Origin: Aromatoleum toluclasticum ATCC 700605 | GTDB lineage: Bacteria; Pseudomonadota; Gammaproteobacteria; Burkholderiales; Rhodocyclaceae | Assembly: GCF_000378245.1 (NCBI RefSeq) | Contig: NZ_KB899497.1 | Location: 1 to 64,000, forward strand | DNA length: 64,000 nucleotides | Reading direction: 5' to 3' | Shown: positions 62,318 to 64,000 of the stretch, in pieces | Numbering within the stretch: position 1 is the first letter of the stretch | Layout: every line of letters begins with the position of its first letter | Made by a program: the position numbers and the translations under genes | The notes under the pieces: generated by a model | Told to the model about the DNA's origin: nothing | Databases searched by the model: none | What the model saw: the letters and a program-made list of their open reading frames with translations, nothing else

Positions 62318-63448
62318 TTAGCCGCGGAGCAGGCTCAGCACGTTGTTCGGCAGCGAGTTCGCCTGCGCGAGCATCGCGGTGCCGGCCTGCTGCAGGATCT
62401 GGCCGCGGGTCAGGTTCGCGGTTTCCTGTGCGAAGTCGGCGTCGAGGATGCGGCTGCGCGAGGCGGACAGGTTCTCCGACGTGGTCTGCAGGTTGGCGAT
62501 CGTCGAGGAGAAGCGGTTCTGGATCGCGCCCAGATCCGCGCGGGCGCCGTTCACCGCCGTCAGTGCCGCGTCCATCGCGAGGATCGCATTGTCGGCGCCG
62601 AGCGTCGTGGAAATATCGAGGCTCGAGAACCCGGTCTGTGCTTCAGGGGCGGTTGTGGCCGCGGTCAAGCCGGAATTCGTTACAGTCCCGCCGACCACAA
62701 TGCTCGTCGAATTATCCGAGGCGGTGAGCACAACGTTGCTGCCGCTGACGGAAGCCGAGACGGTTGTAACCCCGCCATCGGTCAGAGCCGTGTTAATTGC
62801 ATTGGCAAGTGCAGTCGCGCCGGCTGCGTCCGCGGTCACCACCGTATCGGCAACCGTTTCACCGTTGACTGTCAGGCCACTGACCGTCCCGGCCGTGAGG
62901 GCACCGCCGGTCACAGACGCGATATCGGTCCAAGAGCCCAGCGCCGCAATGTTAGCGTCGGCGATTCCAGCGATGGCGATCGTTTGTCCTTGATCCGCGC
63001 CGACCTGGAAGACCTCGTTGGTGAAGCTGCCGTCGATCAGTTTCTTGCCGTTGAACGTCGTGTTGTTGGCGACGCGGTCGATTTCCGCCTTGAGCTGAAT
63101 GACTTCCTTCTGCAGCGCGGTGCGGTCTTCGGAGGAGTTCGTCGCATTGCGCGACTGCACGGCCAGTTCGCGGATGCGCTGGAGGTTGTTGCCGATCTCG
63201 CCGAGTGCACCTTCGGCGGTCTGTGCGAGCGAGATGCCGTCGTTGGCGTTGCGCACGGCCTGGTTGAGGCCGCGGATCTGCGCGCCGAAGCGTTCCGAAA
63301 TCGCGAGGCCGGCCGCATCGTCTTTCGCGCTGTTGATGCGCAAGCCCGAGGACAGGCGCTGCAGCGAGGTCGCGAGCGCGGCGCCGGAAGTGTTCAGGTT
63401 GCGCTGCGCATTGAGCGACGAAACGTTGGTGTTAATGACTTGTGCCAT
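62318..63448 (-). CDS. fliC: Flagellin
   Basis: The filament subunit is 376 residues. It starts MAQVINTNVSSLNAQRNLNT and has LSSGLRINSAKDDAAGLAIS and the C-terminal IQNRFSSTIANLQTTSENLS and LPNNVLSLLRG. The variable middle (about 175-280) is short and Thr/Ala/Val rich. It is transcribed from a sigma-28 promoter about 90-120 bp upstream and has AGGAGAA at the start. Confidence 0.96.
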   Translation of the reverse strand: MAQVINTNVSSLNAQRNLNTSGAALATSLQRLSSGLRINSAKDDAAGLAISERFGAQIRGLNQAVRNANDGISLAQTAEGALGEIGNNLQRIRELAVQSRNATNSSEDRTALQKEVIQLKAEIDRVANNTTFNGKKLIDGSFTNEVFQVGADQGQTIAIAGIADANIAALGSWTDIASVTGGALTAGTVSGLTVNGETVADTVVTADAAGATALANAINTALTDGGVTTVSASVSGSNVVLTASDNSTSIVVGGTVTNSGLTAATTAPEAQTGFSSLDISTTLGADNAILAMDAALTAVNGARADLGAIQNRFSSTIANLQTTSENLSASRSRILDADFAQETANLTRGQILQQAGTAMLAQANSLPNNVLSLLRG

Positions 63449-63538
63449 GATGCTTCTCCTAGCGAGAGGTGACTTCGGTTATCCCGGCTTCATGCCCAGT
63501 TTGCATTTGCGCGGGCGTTTTGTCTGCCGTTGAATCCA

Positions 63539-63565
63539 TTAACGGAGGGCGCCGAAAAAACTTTA
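63539..63565 (-). promoter_or_regulatory. Sigma-28 promoter of fliC
   Basis: On the minus strand TAAAGTTT (63565-63558), an 11-bp spacer and TCCGTTAA (63546-63539) match the sigma-28 consensus TAAAGTTT-N11-GCCGATAA at 14 of 16 positions. The leader to the fliC ATG is about 85 bases. Confidence 0.88.
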
Positions 63566-63665
63566 GGGAATTTGCAAGGAGATTTATCCCCGGGCTTCCG
63601 ACGGCATCGGCGCGGTCGGGTCGCTGATGGCATGTGGATGCCGTGCGCTGCGTAGCGCAACCGGT

Positions 63666-64000
63666 TCAGGCGATCGGATGTGCGACGACCTTGTTCCTGC
63701 CCGCCTGCTTTGCCCGGTACATCGCCGCGTCTGCACGCTGGACGATGCTGTCCACCGTGTCGTCGGGATTCCATTCGGTGACGCCGGCGCTGAAGGTGAT
63801 CAGCACTTTGTCCTCATGCGTCAGGAAGAAGTTGCGCGTGAGCTCGCGTTGCAGGCGCACGAGGGCGGCTTGGGCCTGCACGAGCGTGGTGTCCGGGTAA
63901 AGCAGGATGAACTCTTCGCCGCCGTGGCGGGAGAGGGTGTCCTGCGGTCGCAGGCTTTGCCGGACGATGGTGGCGAGATGGATGAGGGCGTCGTCGCCGG
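63666..64000 (-). CDS. GGDEF domain protein, C-terminal part (cut by window edge)
   Basis: The visible 110 residues are the end of a diguanylate cyclase. The active-site loop reads HGGEEFILL (GGEEF variant), followed by VLITFSAGVTEWNPDD and RADAAMYRAKQAGRNKVV, the end of the catalytic domain. The N-terminal sensor part lies beyond position 64000. It would make cyclic di-GMP, which the YcgR-like protein at 57332 can read. The frame is continuous to the edge. Confidence 0.92.
   Translation of the reverse strand, partial: GDDALIHLATIVRQSLRPQDTLSRHGGEEFILLYPDTTLVQAQAALVRLQRELTRNFFLTHEDKVLITFSAGVTEWNPDDTVDSIVQRADAAMYRAKQAGRNKVVAHPIA

Overview
The window looks like chromosomal DNA of a facultatively anaerobic, aromatic-degrading betaproteobacterium of the Azoarcus / Aromatoleum / Thauera type. 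This is inferred from gene content: high GC, a complete anaerobic phenylacetate (pad) cluster, a p-cresol methylhydroxylase cluster, a korAB-ferredoxin set and a large flagellar locus. No database search was possible, so family names rest on recognisable motifs and gene order.

Layout. (1) 1-3376: the proximal end of a chromosomal integron. A long integron-type tyrosine recombinase (2012-3376, +) faces away from a cassette array on the minus strand. The array has three recognisable attC sites, small unknown cassette proteins and a putative attI. (2) 3470-8613: a p-cresol oxidation operon (pchC, a pchX-position gene, pchF, an aldehyde dehydrogenase and an outer-membrane channel). It sits behind a sigma-54 -24/-12 promoter with two upstream palindromes and ends in a strong hairpin. 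(3) 8622-9970: a minus-strand operon of a MarR regulator, a VF530-type protein, a 65-residue protein and an OsmC-like protein. (4) 10051-12992: korA, korB and a 2[4Fe-4S] ferredoxin, which would supply low-potential electrons from 2-oxoglutarate for aromatic ring reduction. (5) 13140-14968: a repeat element, a long palindromic operator, a MarR regulator and an MFS transporter. (6) 15044-30330: a PaaX repressor gene divergent from fdhD and padBCD-padEFGHI-padJ, then an NDP-forming acyl-CoA synthetase-like gene and a hotdog thioesterase. The control region has a perfect FNR-type box, a sigma-70-like promoter and an inverted repeat over that promoter. (7) 30471-63665: more than 30 flagellar genes (flgNMA, flgB-L, fliR-O, fliN-F, fleSR, fliE, ycgR, an flhB-like gene, a second fliK-like gene, fliTSD, flaG, fliC). 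(8) 63666-64000: the C-terminal end of a GGDEF protein, cut by the window edge.

How the parts work together. PchCF and the dehydrogenase convert p-cresol to 4-hydroxybenzoate. PadJ activates phenylacetate, PadBCD oxidises phenylacetyl-CoA to phenylglyoxylate (alpha-oxidation), and PadEFGHI converts that to benzoyl-CoA. FdhD matures the molybdenum cofactor enzyme PadB. KorAB and ferredoxin fit the electron supply of benzoyl-CoA reductase, whose genes are not in this window. The flagellar locus shows a layered regulatory plan readable from DNA: -24/-12 sites before flgB, flgK and fliE, sigma-28 sites before fliC and flgM, and a FleSR two-component pair.

Intergenic DNA carries three families of palindromic repeats (REP/BIME-like), two of them with copies in two places in the window. 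No tRNA, rRNA, CRISPR or insertion sequence was seen.
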